Below, piece after piece: positions 43,932-51,991 of a stretch of DNA of 64,000 bases (its first letter is position 1; the number at the start of each line of letters is the position of its first letter). Origin of the DNA: an uncultured Flavobacteriales bacterium (GTDB lineage: Bacteria; Bacteroidota; Bacteroidia; Palsa-965). Below the pieces are notes generated by a model. The model had not been told where the DNA came from. It did no database searches and worked only from the letters and a program-made list of their open reading frames with translations. The DNA lies in the NCBI GenBank assembly GCA_937974275.1, contig CALJIF010000040.1:39374-103373 (forward strand), given 5' to 3'. The translations under genes were made by a program, and so were the position numbers.

Positions 43932-45059
43932 ATGGGATTACTGTTACTCGCTGTATTAACCTCCTTTGCTGTGGTTTTGTTATCGACGCCTTCGGTGATT
44001 CGTGTGGCCTTTCTAAAGCGTTTGTTTGATGAGCCGGGTGAAGCACGGAAACTCCATAAACGAGTTACACCTACCATCGGCGGTATCATGATTTTTGCAG
44101 GAACCATTTTCGCATTTGCTTTGTGGTTTCCATGGAGTCATGAAAATCAGGAACAATTGCAATCCTGGGTTCGGGAGTTTCAATTTATTGTGGCAACGTC
44201 ATTAATCCTGTTTTTCGTTGGTATCAAAGATGATATTATCGGAACGGCGCCTATCAAGAAACTGGCTGCGCAAATTATAGTGGCGTTAATGTTGGTGCTC
44301 ATGGCGGAAATCAGAATTCGCAGTTTGCACGGTCTTTTCGGAGTGCAGGAAATTCCGTTGTGGGCGAGTATTTTCTTGTCGCTATTTACCATTATCGTTG
44401 TAACGAACTCGTTTAACCTGATTGATGGCGTGGATGGACTCGCTTCCGGTGTGGGTTTAATTGGTGCTATTTGTTTCGGGGTATTGTTCTATCTCGGCGG
44501 CGATTTAATGATGAGCATATTAGCATTCGCACTGGCAGGATCATTAGCTGGGTTTCTGGTGTTCAACTTTTCTCCTGCTAAAATTTTCATGGGCGATTCG
44601 GGCTCACTGACGATCGGCTTATTCATGTCGATTCTTGCTATTCGTTACGTCGAATTTAAACCTGTTGCAACTGCTCCCGAATGGCTCACATACACTACAA
44701 ATCCTGTGGTGGTAATGGCGTTATTGGCTTATGCATTAACGGATACCTTGCGCATATTTATTTATCGCGCGATGAAAGGCTTATCTCCGTTTTCTGCAGA
44801 CCGAAACCACTTGCATCACTTGCTTGTGGATAGCGGCTTCTCTCACGCTGCAGCGGTTATCAGCATTTATGTGTCGATGTGCATTGTAATAGCTGTTGCT
44901 GTATTGACAAGCCCATTAGACAATACTTTAGGCTTCGCAATTACGGGAGGAACGGTGGTTGTGTTTATCTTTATACCGGTGCTGATAAAGCGCAGATTTG
45001 TAAAGAAAAACGGAAACCAATCTAAAACACGTCGGCTCGACCCGATGGAAGCAGCATAA
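43932..45059 (+). CDS. WecA/MraY-like UDP-sugar:lipid-phosphate sugar-1-phosphate transferase
   Basis: A 375-aa polytopic membrane enzyme of glycosyltransferase family 4. Catalytic-loop motifs are visible: NLIDGVDGLASG, FMGDSGS and DRNHLHHLLVDSGFSH, the last typical of WecA-type rather than MraY enzymes. It would transfer a HexNAc-1-phosphate to undecaprenyl phosphate and start a surface polysaccharide. TAATG overlap with the following Wzi-like gene couples the two. Confidence 0.92.
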   Translation: MGLLLLAVLTSFAVVLLSTPSVIRVAFLKRLFDEPGEARKLHKRVTPTIGGIMIFAGTIFAFALWFPWSHENQEQLQSWVREFQFIVATSLILFFVGIKDDIIGTAPIKKLAAQIIVALMLVLMAEIRIRSLHGLFGVQEIPLWASIFLSLFTIIVVTNSFNLIDGVDGLASGVGLIGAICFGVLFYLGGDLMMSILAFALAGSLAGFLVFNFSPAKIFMGDSGSLTIGLFMSILAIRYVEFKPVATAPEWLTYTTNPVVVMALLAYALTDTLRIFIYRAMKGLSPFSADRNHLHHLLVDSGFSHAAAVISIYVSMCIVIAVAVLTSPLDNTLGFAITGGTVVVFIFIPVLIKRRFVKKNGNQSKTRRLDPMEAA

Positions 45060-46657
45060 TGCGAATACCCGGTCTCGTATTTATTTTTTGTTTGATTGCT
45101 CCGTTACTCGCGGAATCGCAAACGCTTTGGTACAAGAGTGGCGACGCACCCAATTACAATGACTACATACTTAATAATGCGGATGCACATACCGCTATTA
45201 AACCTTGGTATAACAATCAATTTACCGGAGCTCCCATCAAATTCAAGCGTAGAGATACATTAGGAATGTTGGGTAAAAAGGAATTGTTGGGCGTTGATAC
45301 ACTTTTGGTGTATGAACCCGGGAAAATATACACACTGCTTTTACAAGAGCGAGGAAAGTTTAGCGTTACTCCTGTGTATAGTGCTCTTGCCGGTGTTAAT
45401 CAGCGCGGAACCACGTTGCAGGAGTTTATGTTAGGTGCGCAATTTCAGGGACAGCTGAATCATAAGTTCGGTTACAATTTAAATGTTGCTGCAGGCTCTG
45501 CCGTTTTCCCGACGCATCAGGATTCTATTGCGAAACAAGCACGCGTTTTGCCGGGCTGGGGCGACAGGGTCTATCGTTCCGGAGACGGTAAATTAAACTG
45601 GCAACACATCAGTGGTTCCGTTACGTGGCAACCCTCTAAAGTTTTTTACCTGAGTGCAGGTCGTGATAAACATTTCTGGGGAGAGGGTCATCGCTCGCTG
45701 TTTATTTCAGATGTGAGTGCTCCAATGACTTATTTGAAACAAACTACTTCAATTTGGAAATTACAGTATACATCGTTGTTTACGGCGTTGAAGGATTACA
45801 CCATGTCTCCTGATTTTAAAGGCGGATTTCGGAACAAGTGGGCCGCGATGCATTACATCAGTTTTAACCCGACACGTTGGTTGAATTTAAGTGTGTTTGA
45901 ATCCGTCATCTGGCAAGGAACAGACAACAATCGTTTCCGTGGATTTGATCCGAACTACTTGAATCCTCTTGTGTTTTATCGCCCGGTAGAATATAGTTTA
46001 GGTTCGTCGGACAACGTATTTATGGGCTTTGCGGCGAAATTGCGCATCAATCGTAACAATGTGTTATACGGCCAAATTTTGTTGGACGAATTTTATTTGA
46101 AAGAGATTCGAGCCAAAGCAGGCTGGTGGGCGAATAAATACGGTATTCAGATCGGATTCAAGTCTTACAACGTGTTTTTTGTTGAGAATTTGCACATGCA
46201 GGGCGAATTCAACATGATACGTCCTTTTACATATTCACATGGCAGCGTTCAACAAAGTTATTCTCATGCCGGACTTCCAATCGCGCATCCTTCGGGAAGC
46301 AATTTTGCAGAAGTGGTGGGCATTTTAGCGTATGACAATAAAGGCTTTCATGTACAGGGCAAATTGGTGGTGAATGTCGGAGGTCGTGATACTTCCGGAT
46401 TAAATTACGGCAACAATGTGTTGTTGAGCTACACCACGCGTGAGTTCGAATACGGCAACGAATTGTTTCAGGGATTAACGACCACCACCATTTACATGGA
46501 ATCGCGCTTGACGTACACCATTCCTAAGTTTCGTTGGGTGCGATTTGAATTAACTGCAGCAGCTCGTCGCGAGGCGAATGACCATTACGCGAAAAATCAG
46601 GTGTTTGTTATTGGAGGATTGCACCTTCCGTTGTGGAATTCATCCCGCGATTTTTAA
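45059..46657 (+). CDS. Wzi/RemB-like outer-membrane barrel (copy 2)
   Basis: A 532-aa exported protein (signal ending LLAESQ) of the same type as the protein at 42083. Shared features are AGRDKHFWGEGHRSLFISDVSAP, YGQILLDEFYLKEIRAKAGWW and FNMIRPFTYSH. It overlaps the GT4 gene by one base, which suggests a stoichiometric or functional link to polysaccharide synthesis. The two barrels are divergent paralogs, not identical copies. Last gene before the second oxidase locus. Confidence 0.8.
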   Translation: MRIPGLVFIFCLIAPLLAESQTLWYKSGDAPNYNDYILNNADAHTAIKPWYNNQFTGAPIKFKRRDTLGMLGKKELLGVDTLLVYEPGKIYTLLLQERGKFSVTPVYSALAGVNQRGTTLQEFMLGAQFQGQLNHKFGYNLNVAAGSAVFPTHQDSIAKQARVLPGWGDRVYRSGDGKLNWQHISGSVTWQPSKVFYLSAGRDKHFWGEGHRSLFISDVSAPMTYLKQTTSIWKLQYTSLFTALKDYTMSPDFKGGFRNKWAAMHYISFNPTRWLNLSVFESVIWQGTDNNRFRGFDPNYLNPLVFYRPVEYSLGSSDNVFMGFAAKLRINRNNVLYGQILLDEFYLKEIRAKAGWWANKYGIQIGFKSYNVFFVENLHMQGEFNMIRPFTYSHGSVQQSYSHAGLPIAHPSGSNFAEVVGILAYDNKGFHVQGKLVVNVGGRDTSGLNYGNNVLLSYTTREFEYGNELFQGLTTTTIYMESRLTYTIPKFRWVRFELTAAARREANDHYAKNQVFVIGGLHLPLWNSSRDF

Positions 46658-46728
46658 CATTTGGGGCAGTTTATTTAGAAGTGATCTAAATTCTACCCCT
46701 TACTAAAAGCGCGGATGCTACTAATAGT

Positions 46729-46736
46729 TAAATTTG
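46729..46736 (+). promoter_or_regulatory. -7 element for the ctaB operon
   Basis: TAAATTTG, 19 bp before the GTG start at 46756. It supports a new transcription unit here and the GTG start. Confidence 0.5.
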
Positions 46737-46755
46737 CCCACCTAAGCGCAGAGCT

Positions 46756-47664
46756 GTGTACGCATCTGACTCACATACCGAAATAAAGCGTGTCAGCATT
46801 GGCAGTAAAATTGCCGATTATGCTGCGTTTGCGAAGTTGCGTCTGGCTTCTTTGGTGGTTTTCTCGGCTGCAATCTCCTATTTCATTGGTGTTCGAAATT
46901 TAGGTGTTGAAACCAACTGGATCACGTTTGCCGCTTTACTCGTTGGAGGATTCTTAGTAACGGGTTCGTCCAATGGTTTTAATCAGGTTATCGAAAAAGA
47001 TTGGGATAAGTTGATGAACCGTACCATGAATCGCCCCATTCCTGCCATGCGCATGAGTGTCGTGGAAGGTTTGCTGGTTGCGGGAATAATGGGCGTTTCT
47101 GGAATCATTATCCTTTGGGTTTGGACGAATACAACAGCCGCTATTTTAGGCGCGCTTGCCTTATTGCTGTATGTTGCCGTTTATACACCGATGAAGCGCA
47201 TCACGCCATTTGCAACTTTTGTAGGAGCATTTCCGGGAGCAATTCCAACGATGTTAGGATGGGTGGCCGCTACGGAAGGATTCGGACATATTGGAGCTCC
47301 GGCGCTGTTTTTATTTGCAACGCAGTTTATGTGGCAGTTCCCGCATTTTTGGGCTATTGCATGGGTAATGGATGATGATTATAAGAAGGCAGGGTTTAAT
47401 TTATTGCCTTCCGGAAATCGCGATAAATCCAGCGCTTTTCAAACTTTGGTGTATACGTTGATGTTGTTGCCGGTAAGTCTTTTGCCTGTTGCATTTCAAA
47501 TTTGCAATCCGTGGAGTGGCATTGTGATATTAGTTACAGGAAGTGTATTTCTGTGGCAAGCATGGCAGTTGTATAATGATTGTGAGATCAAGTCGGCACG
47601 TAAGTTAATGTTCGGTTCATTTTTTTACTTACCGATCGTTCAAATCGCATATTTAATAGGCTAA
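46756..47664 (+). CDS. ctaB: Protoheme IX farnesyltransferase (heme O synthase)
   Basis: A 302-aa UbiA-family prenyltransferase with seven to nine membrane helices. The catalytic NGFNQVIEKDWDKLMNRTMNRPIP motif and the second Asp-rich loop (MDDDYKKAGFNLLP) are complete. It farnesylates heme b to heme o for the oxidase. The best start is GTG at 46756, close to a -7 element. It opens an operon with oxidase subunits III and IV, consistent with an A-type oxidase; the ctaA gene needed for heme a is not in the window. Confidence 0.96.
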   Translation: MYASDSHTEIKRVSIGSKIADYAAFAKLRLASLVVFSAAISYFIGVRNLGVETNWITFAALLVGGFLVTGSSNGFNQVIEKDWDKLMNRTMNRPIPAMRMSVVEGLLVAGIMGVSGIIILWVWTNTTAAILGALALLLYVAVYTPMKRITPFATFVGAFPGAIPTMLGWVAATEGFGHIGAPALFLFATQFMWQFPHFWAIAWVMDDDYKKAGFNLLPSGNRDKSSAFQTLVYTLMLLPVSLLPVAFQICNPWSGIVILVTGSVFLWQAWQLYNDCEIKSARKLMFGSFFYLPIVQIAYLIG

Positions 47665-47667
47665 ACA

Positions 47668-48264
47668 ATGGCAGTAGCAGTAATGGAGAAGAGTGAAGAA
47701 CAGCTGAGAAAAGAGAAGGGTAGCCGCAATATGCTATTGCTGGGCATTTTCAGCATGACCATGGTTTTTGGCGGATTAACTTCTGCGTACGTGGTGCGCC
47801 AAAAAGCCGGTGATTGGTTTTCAATTGAGTTGCCTCCGGTGTTTACTGCAAGTACTGCGGTTATTATTTTAAGCAGTGTCAGCATTATTCTGGCAGGACT
47901 GTTCTACAAGCGCGGAAATTCGGGATTGGGAACAACTTTGGTGGGTGTTACATTCCTTTTTGGATTGGCGTTTACTTACTTCCAATTTGAAGGCTGGGGC
48001 GAACTGGTGAAAAACGGCATTTTCTTATCTCCCGATTCCAAGCAGGTTTCCCTTATTTCCGGCTCATTTATTTACGTGTTAACCGGACTCCATTTGGTAC
48101 ATTTGGGCGGCGGTTTATTGGTGCTGTTATTCACGTTTATCAAGGGTTTGCTGGGGAAGTACAGTGCAGATAATTATCACGGAGTAAAGCTGGCAGGAAT
48201 TTACTGGCATTTCCTCGATGCTTTATGGATATATTTGTTCCTGTTTTTAACGATTTTTAAGTAA
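47668..48264 (+). CDS. Cytochrome c oxidase subunit III (short form)
   Basis: A 198-aa subunit III-like protein with five membrane helices, similar in size to CyoC/short CtaE forms. VFGGLTSAYVVRQ, the YVLTGLHLVHLGGG helix and GIYWHFLDALWIYLFLFL at the C-terminus are subunit III signatures. It starts 3 bp after ctaB and is followed by a second, longer subunit III gene, an arrangement common in Bacteroidota. It should accompany the subunits I and II encoded at 7814-10712. Confidence 0.93.
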   Translation: MAVAVMEKSEEQLRKEKGSRNMLLLGIFSMTMVFGGLTSAYVVRQKAGDWFSIELPPVFTASTAVIILSSVSIILAGLFYKRGNSGLGTTLVGVTFLFGLAFTYFQFEGWGELVKNGIFLSPDSKQVSLISGSFIYVLTGLHLVHLGGGLLVLLFTFIKGLLGKYSADNYHGVKLAGIYWHFLDALWIYLFLFLTIFK

Positions 48265-48315
48265 ACTTGCACCGCACACAAAAAAGCTAAATCACTAACT
48301 AATCATATTTGAATT

Positions 48316-49134
48316 ATGGCAGGCGCTACTGCAAACCTCGAAAAAATTGAAGGCTGGGACGGACAAACCTCTCCCATGCGCGCGAGCTACGGAAAGCTAT
48401 TCATGTGGTTTTTCTTAGTTTCCGATGCATTGACTTTCTCCGGATTTCTTTGTGCGTACGGATTTTTCCGTCACCGTTTTGCCGGTGAATGGCCTGATCC
48501 GCAAGAAGTATTCCACCACTTCCCATTCTTGCACGGGAAGCACTTGCCTTTGATGTACGTAGGTTTGATGACGTTCATCCTCATCATGAGTTCTGTGACC
48601 ATGGTGTTGGCGGTAGAAGCAGGTCATCGTAAGAACAGACGACAAGTATTGATTTGGATGTTCGCTACTATTATCGGTGGTTTCATGTTCGTTGGCTCTC
48701 AGGCTTGGGAGTGGTACAATTTCATTAAAGGAACAGATACAGGAGCTGTGTTGTATGAAAACAAAATGTATTTATACAAAGTAGATCATACCACTCACGC
48801 TATCGATACAACAACACTTCGATTTAAAGGAGCAGAACTTTCCAAAGAAGAATCAGCGCGCATTATTGCAAGTGGAGAAAAGTTCTACGGTGCGAATTTG
48901 AAGCATAACGAATACGGTCACATTGCATTCGCAGACTTCTTCTTCTTCATTACAGGCTTCCACGGTTTCCACGTATTTTCGGGTGTAATCATTAACATCG
49001 TCATATTCATTATGGCCCTGCAAGGTTATATGGATCGTGTGGGTCACTACGAAATGGTGGAGAAGGTAGGACTGTATTGGCACTTCGTAGATTTGGTTTG
49101 GGTATTCGTATTTACCTTCTTCTACTTGCTCTAA
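48316..49134 (+). CDS. Cytochrome c oxidase subunit III (long form)
   Basis: A 272-aa subunit III. It has the LFMWFFLVSDALTFSGFL helix, a loop between helices bearing about 60 extra hydrophilic residues (about 140-195, with the IDTTTLRFKGAEL stretch), then FFFITGFHGFHVFSG and GLYWHFVDLVWVFVFTFFYLL. It is a second subunit III next to the short one; the two are not redundant in length or sequence, and it is unclear whether both sit in one complex. Confidence 0.94.
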   Translation: MAGATANLEKIEGWDGQTSPMRASYGKLFMWFFLVSDALTFSGFLCAYGFFRHRFAGEWPDPQEVFHHFPFLHGKHLPLMYVGLMTFILIMSSVTMVLAVEAGHRKNRRQVLIWMFATIIGGFMFVGSQAWEWYNFIKGTDTGAVLYENKMYLYKVDHTTHAIDTTTLRFKGAELSKEESARIIASGEKFYGANLKHNEYGHIAFADFFFFITGFHGFHVFSGVIINIVIFIMALQGYMDRVGHYEMVEKVGLYWHFVDLVWVFVFTFFYLL

Positions 49135-49170
49135 TTTTGAATTTACACATTAACTGAAATAACACATCTT

Positions 49171-49581
49171 ATGTCAGAATTTCACGATCCGTTTCCAAGC
49201 TATGAAACCATGTCTCAGCACGACGAGGCTCATGGAAAGAAAGCACGTCGCACGCTTTGGAATGTGTTTTGGCTGTTACTCGTTGTAACCATCGTAGAAG
49301 TTATCGTTGGTTTATACGCGGTAGATTGGAACCTGAGTAAAACTTTTTTGAAGATATTCTTCATCGGGTTTACGCTGGTTAAAGCTTTCTACATTGTGTA
49401 CACGTTTATGCACTTAGGACACGAGAGCAAATGGACCAAGTGGGTGATCATCGGACCATTCACAGGATTCATTTTGTATTTGATTTTTATGATGGTGATC
49501 GGTGAGGGGAATTATTCCATGACTAAGCGTTTGGACGAGCCTGCCGCTAAAGTGGAACATGTGGATGGCGGAGGTCACTAA
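49171..49581 (+). CDS. Cytochrome c oxidase subunit IV-like protein
   Basis: A 136-aa small membrane protein with three helices (about 28-48, 55-77 and 84-106) and a His-containing N-terminus. The FTLVKAFYIVYTFMHLGHESK segment is the signature of the CtaF/subunit IV family, a late-assembling helper subunit. It ends VDGGGH, the same C-terminal hexapeptide as CoxA, a likely sign that the two belong to the same complex. The next gene follows after 3 bp. Confidence 0.9.
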   Translation: MSEFHDPFPSYETMSQHDEAHGKKARRTLWNVFWLLLVVTIVEVIVGLYAVDWNLSKTFLKIFFIGFTLVKAFYIVYTFMHLGHESKWTKWVIIGPFTGFILYLIFMMVIGEGNYSMTKRLDEPAAKVEHVDGGGH

Positions 49582-49584
49582 TTC

Positions 49585-50268
49585 ATGAAAAAGGCAGTAC
49601 TGCTCTTCGGCATATTATTATTACCAACGCTGATTTATATTTATTTCGCGCTGGGTGTTCCGCAAGTTAGACGTGCTACGTTTTATGGCCCTCGTACTAT
49701 AGGTCCGGTAAAAAACCCTAAAACCGGCGCAATTACTCAAGACACAGTTTATCATTCTATAAAACCCTTCGTGTGTAAAACGCATGAAGGGTTTGACTTT
49801 TCCAGCGCTAAGCTGGATGGGCGCTCGTATTTGGCGGTGTTTATGCACCCCGATTCAATTCGTGCTGTGCTGCCTATTCTTGCGCAAGATTTGAAAGTCA
49901 ACAAACGTACACATACATATAGTCGTTTTGTGTTCTTTTGGCCGGAAGATACTTTGCAAGCTGCACCCGATTTGGCGGGACAATTGGGGTTAGGAACAGA
50001 TACCGGATACACCTTAGTGCTGCCACCTGCAGCATATCAGGCGATGCGGGACGGTCAATATTTTTTGCCGAATCCAACCCAAAGCAAAAAGCCATATGCC
50101 ACATTAAGTGATGCCGTGCTGATTGATCGTATGGGAAGAATTCGTGGTTACTATAATATTCGTTACGCTGCCGATATCAAAAAGATGAAAGAAGATTTGC
50201 GACACGTGTTGTTCCGCGACGAATCGGTGAAGACGATTGAAGAAACAAAAGTTGAACAGAGACGCTAA
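49585..50268 (+). CDS. Degenerate SCO-like membrane-anchored protein
   Basis: A 227-aa protein with one N-terminal anchor (MKKAVLLFGILLLPTLIYIYFAL) and a thioredoxin-like body. The C-terminal segment LIDRMGRIRGYYN matches LTDRNGIIRGYY of the canonical SCO protein encoded next. But the copper-binding CxxxC is absent and the only periplasmic Cys stands alone (FVCKTHEGFDF). I infer a SCO paralog that has lost copper binding and may act as a partner in oxidase assembly. It lies 5 bp before the canonical gene. Confidence 0.75.
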   Translation: MKKAVLLFGILLLPTLIYIYFALGVPQVRRATFYGPRTIGPVKNPKTGAITQDTVYHSIKPFVCKTHEGFDFSSAKLDGRSYLAVFMHPDSIRAVLPILAQDLKVNKRTHTYSRFVFFWPEDTLQAAPDLAGQLGLGTDTGYTLVLPPAAYQAMRDGQYFLPNPTQSKKPYATLSDAVLIDRMGRIRGYYNIRYAADIKKMKEDLRHVLFRDESVKTIEETKVEQRR

Positions 50269-50273
50269 TTCGC

Positions 50274-50927
50274 ATGAAGCTTCGTTTAGTACTTGTTGCC
50301 GCAATAGCTGCTTTGATCGCTGCCTGCGGCTCAGAGAATCCTGATAATCCCGGTGTTGTTTCCAATAAAGGCGGTGTAGAACGCTTGATGAAATATTATC
50401 CGTTGCCCGATCATACGCCCGAGAAACCGCATTATCACACTATTCCTGTGGATACGTTTCAGGCACACACGGGAAGTGTTTTTGTTACCGATCGTTTGAA
50501 AGGTGTTGTTACGGTAAGTGATTTTTTCTTCGCGGAATGCGGTGGTATTTGCCCCAAAATGTCTTCACAATTAGAGCGTGTTCAAGCCGCTTTCAAAAAC
50601 AATAAGGACTTTCGAATTGTTTCTTATACCGTAGATCCGGAAAGTGATTCGGTTGCGGCGTTGCAGGAATACGCTTTCGGATATCAGGCGGATACTGCTA
50701 TGTGGACGTTTGTAACCGGAAAGAAAAAGAACTTATACGACCTGGCGCGTCATGGTTATTTTCTTCCCGTTGAGCCGGGCAACGGCGATTCGGAAGATTT
50801 CATTCACAGCGATCAGTTTGTGTTAACCGATCGTAATGGAATTATTCGCGGTTATTATACCGGCACCGATAGCATCGCAGTGGATAGCTTGATTCAAGAT
50901 ATACGAATTTTGTTAAACGAGAAGTAA
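50274..50927 (+). CDS. SCO1/SenC copper chaperone lipoprotein
   Basis: A 217-aa lipoprotein (signal ending IAACG) of the SCO family, which delivers copper to the CuA centre of subunit II and keeps its cysteines reduced. The copper ligands are Cys89 and Cys93 (AECGGICPKM) and His178 (IHSDQF). Part of the oxidase assembly operon, between a degenerate paralog and the DUF420 gene. Confidence 0.95.
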   Translation: MKLRLVLVAAIAALIAACGSENPDNPGVVSNKGGVERLMKYYPLPDHTPEKPHYHTIPVDTFQAHTGSVFVTDRLKGVVTVSDFFFAECGGICPKMSSQLERVQAAFKNNKDFRIVSYTVDPESDSVAALQEYAFGYQADTAMWTFVTGKKKNLYDLARHGYFLPVEPGNGDSEDFIHSDQFVLTDRNGIIRGYYTGTDSIAVDSLIQDIRILLNEK

Positions 50928-50928
50928 G

Positions 50929-51513
50929 ATGTTACAACCCACCCTATCCAAAAACGACCCTAAAGCCAAACTATTAATTTGGGTATTTAGCTTCGTAGTG
51001 TTTGCTGCCGTAGTAATATTAGGTAAAGTGAAACTCGAGGTTGATCTGGGCTTTGATGTGCACATTTTCGCTAAGATCAATGCGTTTTTAAATTCGCTGG
51101 TTGCAGTGCTGTTAGTATGGGCTTTGGTTGCAGTAAAGGGTAAGAACTATGAACTGCACAAAAAGATCATGTTGAGTGCAATGGTGCTTTCCATTTTGTT
51201 TCTTGTCTCTTACATCGCGCACCATTTGTTGAGTGGAGACACCCGCTTTGGTGATACGAATCATGATGATGTGGTGGACGATATGGAGTTGGCAGCTATT
51301 AGCGCGGTTCGCATTTTTTATTACATCATTTTAATCACACACATATTTTTGGCGGCAATTATTTTGCCTTTCATTCTATTCACTGCTTATCGCGGTTTAA
51401 CCGGAGAATATGCGGCACATAAGAAGTTATCGAAAATTACCTGGCCGATTTGGCTTTATGTTTCTTTAACGGGACCGGTAGTTTATTGGATGATTTCTCC
51501 TTATTACGGATAA
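50929..51513 (+). CDS. DUF420-type membrane protein (oxidase-assembly associated)
   Basis: A 194-aa protein with about five membrane helices. INAFLNSLVAVLLVWALVAVKGKNYELHKKIM and YIAHHLLSGDTRFGD are typical of the DUF420/CtaM-like family, found with cytochrome oxidase genes and linked to its assembly in Firmicutes. It starts one base after the SCO stop. Exact role unknown. Confidence 0.9.
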   Translation: MLQPTLSKNDPKAKLLIWVFSFVVFAAVVILGKVKLEVDLGFDVHIFAKINAFLNSLVAVLLVWALVAVKGKNYELHKKIMLSAMVLSILFLVSYIAHHLLSGDTRFGDTNHDDVVDDMELAAISAVRIFYYIILITHIFLAAIILPFILFTAYRGLTGEYAAHKKLSKITWPIWLYVSLTGPVVYWMISPYYG

Positions 51514-51523
51514 ATAAACGTCG

Positions 51524-51531
51524 TAACTTTG
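51524..51531 (+). promoter_or_regulatory. -7 element for the 76-aa gene
   Basis: TAACTTTG ends 7 bp before the ATG at 51539, so the small gene may have its own, nearly leaderless transcript. Confidence 0.45.
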
Positions 51532-51538
51532 TAGTGTT

Positions 51539-51769
51539 ATGAAACGCTTTCTTTTTGCTCTAGCATTTATCGCTCTTGCTGCATCCGCACAGGCGCAATG
51601 TTCTATGTGCAAAGCAACCGTTACCAATAACACAGGAGGATTGAATATGGGCGCCGGTATCAATGACGGTATCGTTTACCTCATGATCATTCCCTACATT
51701 ATTCTCATGATCTTCTTCCGCAAACGTATCGTTAGCGGATTTCGCCAATTGCTGGCACTCTGGAAATAA
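51539..51769 (+). CDS. Small exported membrane protein with CxxC, 76 aa
   Basis: A 76-aa protein with a signal (MKRFLFALAFIALAASAQAQ), directly followed by CSMCKATV, then an 18-residue linker and one C-terminal membrane helix (YLMIIPYIILMIFF) ending in a basic tail. The CxxC at the mature N-terminus would face the periplasm and could bind copper or act as a thiol pair. It is the last gene of the oxidase-assembly operon. I recognise the layout from other Bacteroidota oxidase loci but know no proven function. Confidence 0.8.
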   Translation: MKRFLFALAFIALAASAQAQCSMCKATVTNNTGGLNMGAGINDGIVYLMIIPYIILMIFFRKRIVSGFRQLLALWK

Positions 51770-51786
51770 CAGATTCACTTTATTAT

Positions 51787-51794
51787 TATCTTTG
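51787..51794 (+). promoter_or_regulatory. -7 element of the metH leader
   Basis: TATCTTTG, 18 bp before the SAM-I aptamer. It is in the right place to start the leader RNA. Confidence 0.55.
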
Positions 51795-51812
51795 CCTTGT
51801 TCTTTCACATTG

Positions 51813-51907
51813 CTTATCAAGAAAGGCTGAGGGATAGCGCCCGTTGAAGCCTTGGCAACCCCTTAGGGAAGGTGCCAACTCGCACTCCACGTTTGGAGAT
51901 AGATAAG
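51813..51907 (+). ncRNA. SAM-I (S-box) riboswitch aptamer
   Basis: The sequence follows the S-box consensus: CTTATCAAGA at the P1/J1 start, AGGCTGAGGGA, the core GAAGCCTTGGCAACC, a P3-P4 region with AAGGTGCCAACT, and the P1 return strand GATAAG at 51902-51907. SAM binding should favour termination ahead of metH. Followed by a matching terminator at 51933-51970. Confidence 0.95.
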
Positions 51908-51932
51908 TCATGAGTAATCGATTTGATTCGCG

Positions 51933-51970
51933 ATCCCTCTTGACTTTACAAGCGGGATTTTTTGTTTTAT
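51933..51970 (+). terminator. Riboswitch-controlled terminator before metH
   Basis: A 10-bp stem with one mismatch (51933-51942 with 51949-51958) is followed by TTTTTTGTTTT, 21 bp before the metH ATG. It is the expression platform of the SAM-I riboswitch. Confidence 0.88.
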
Positions 51971-51991
51971 CACAATGTGCGAACGTAGTTT

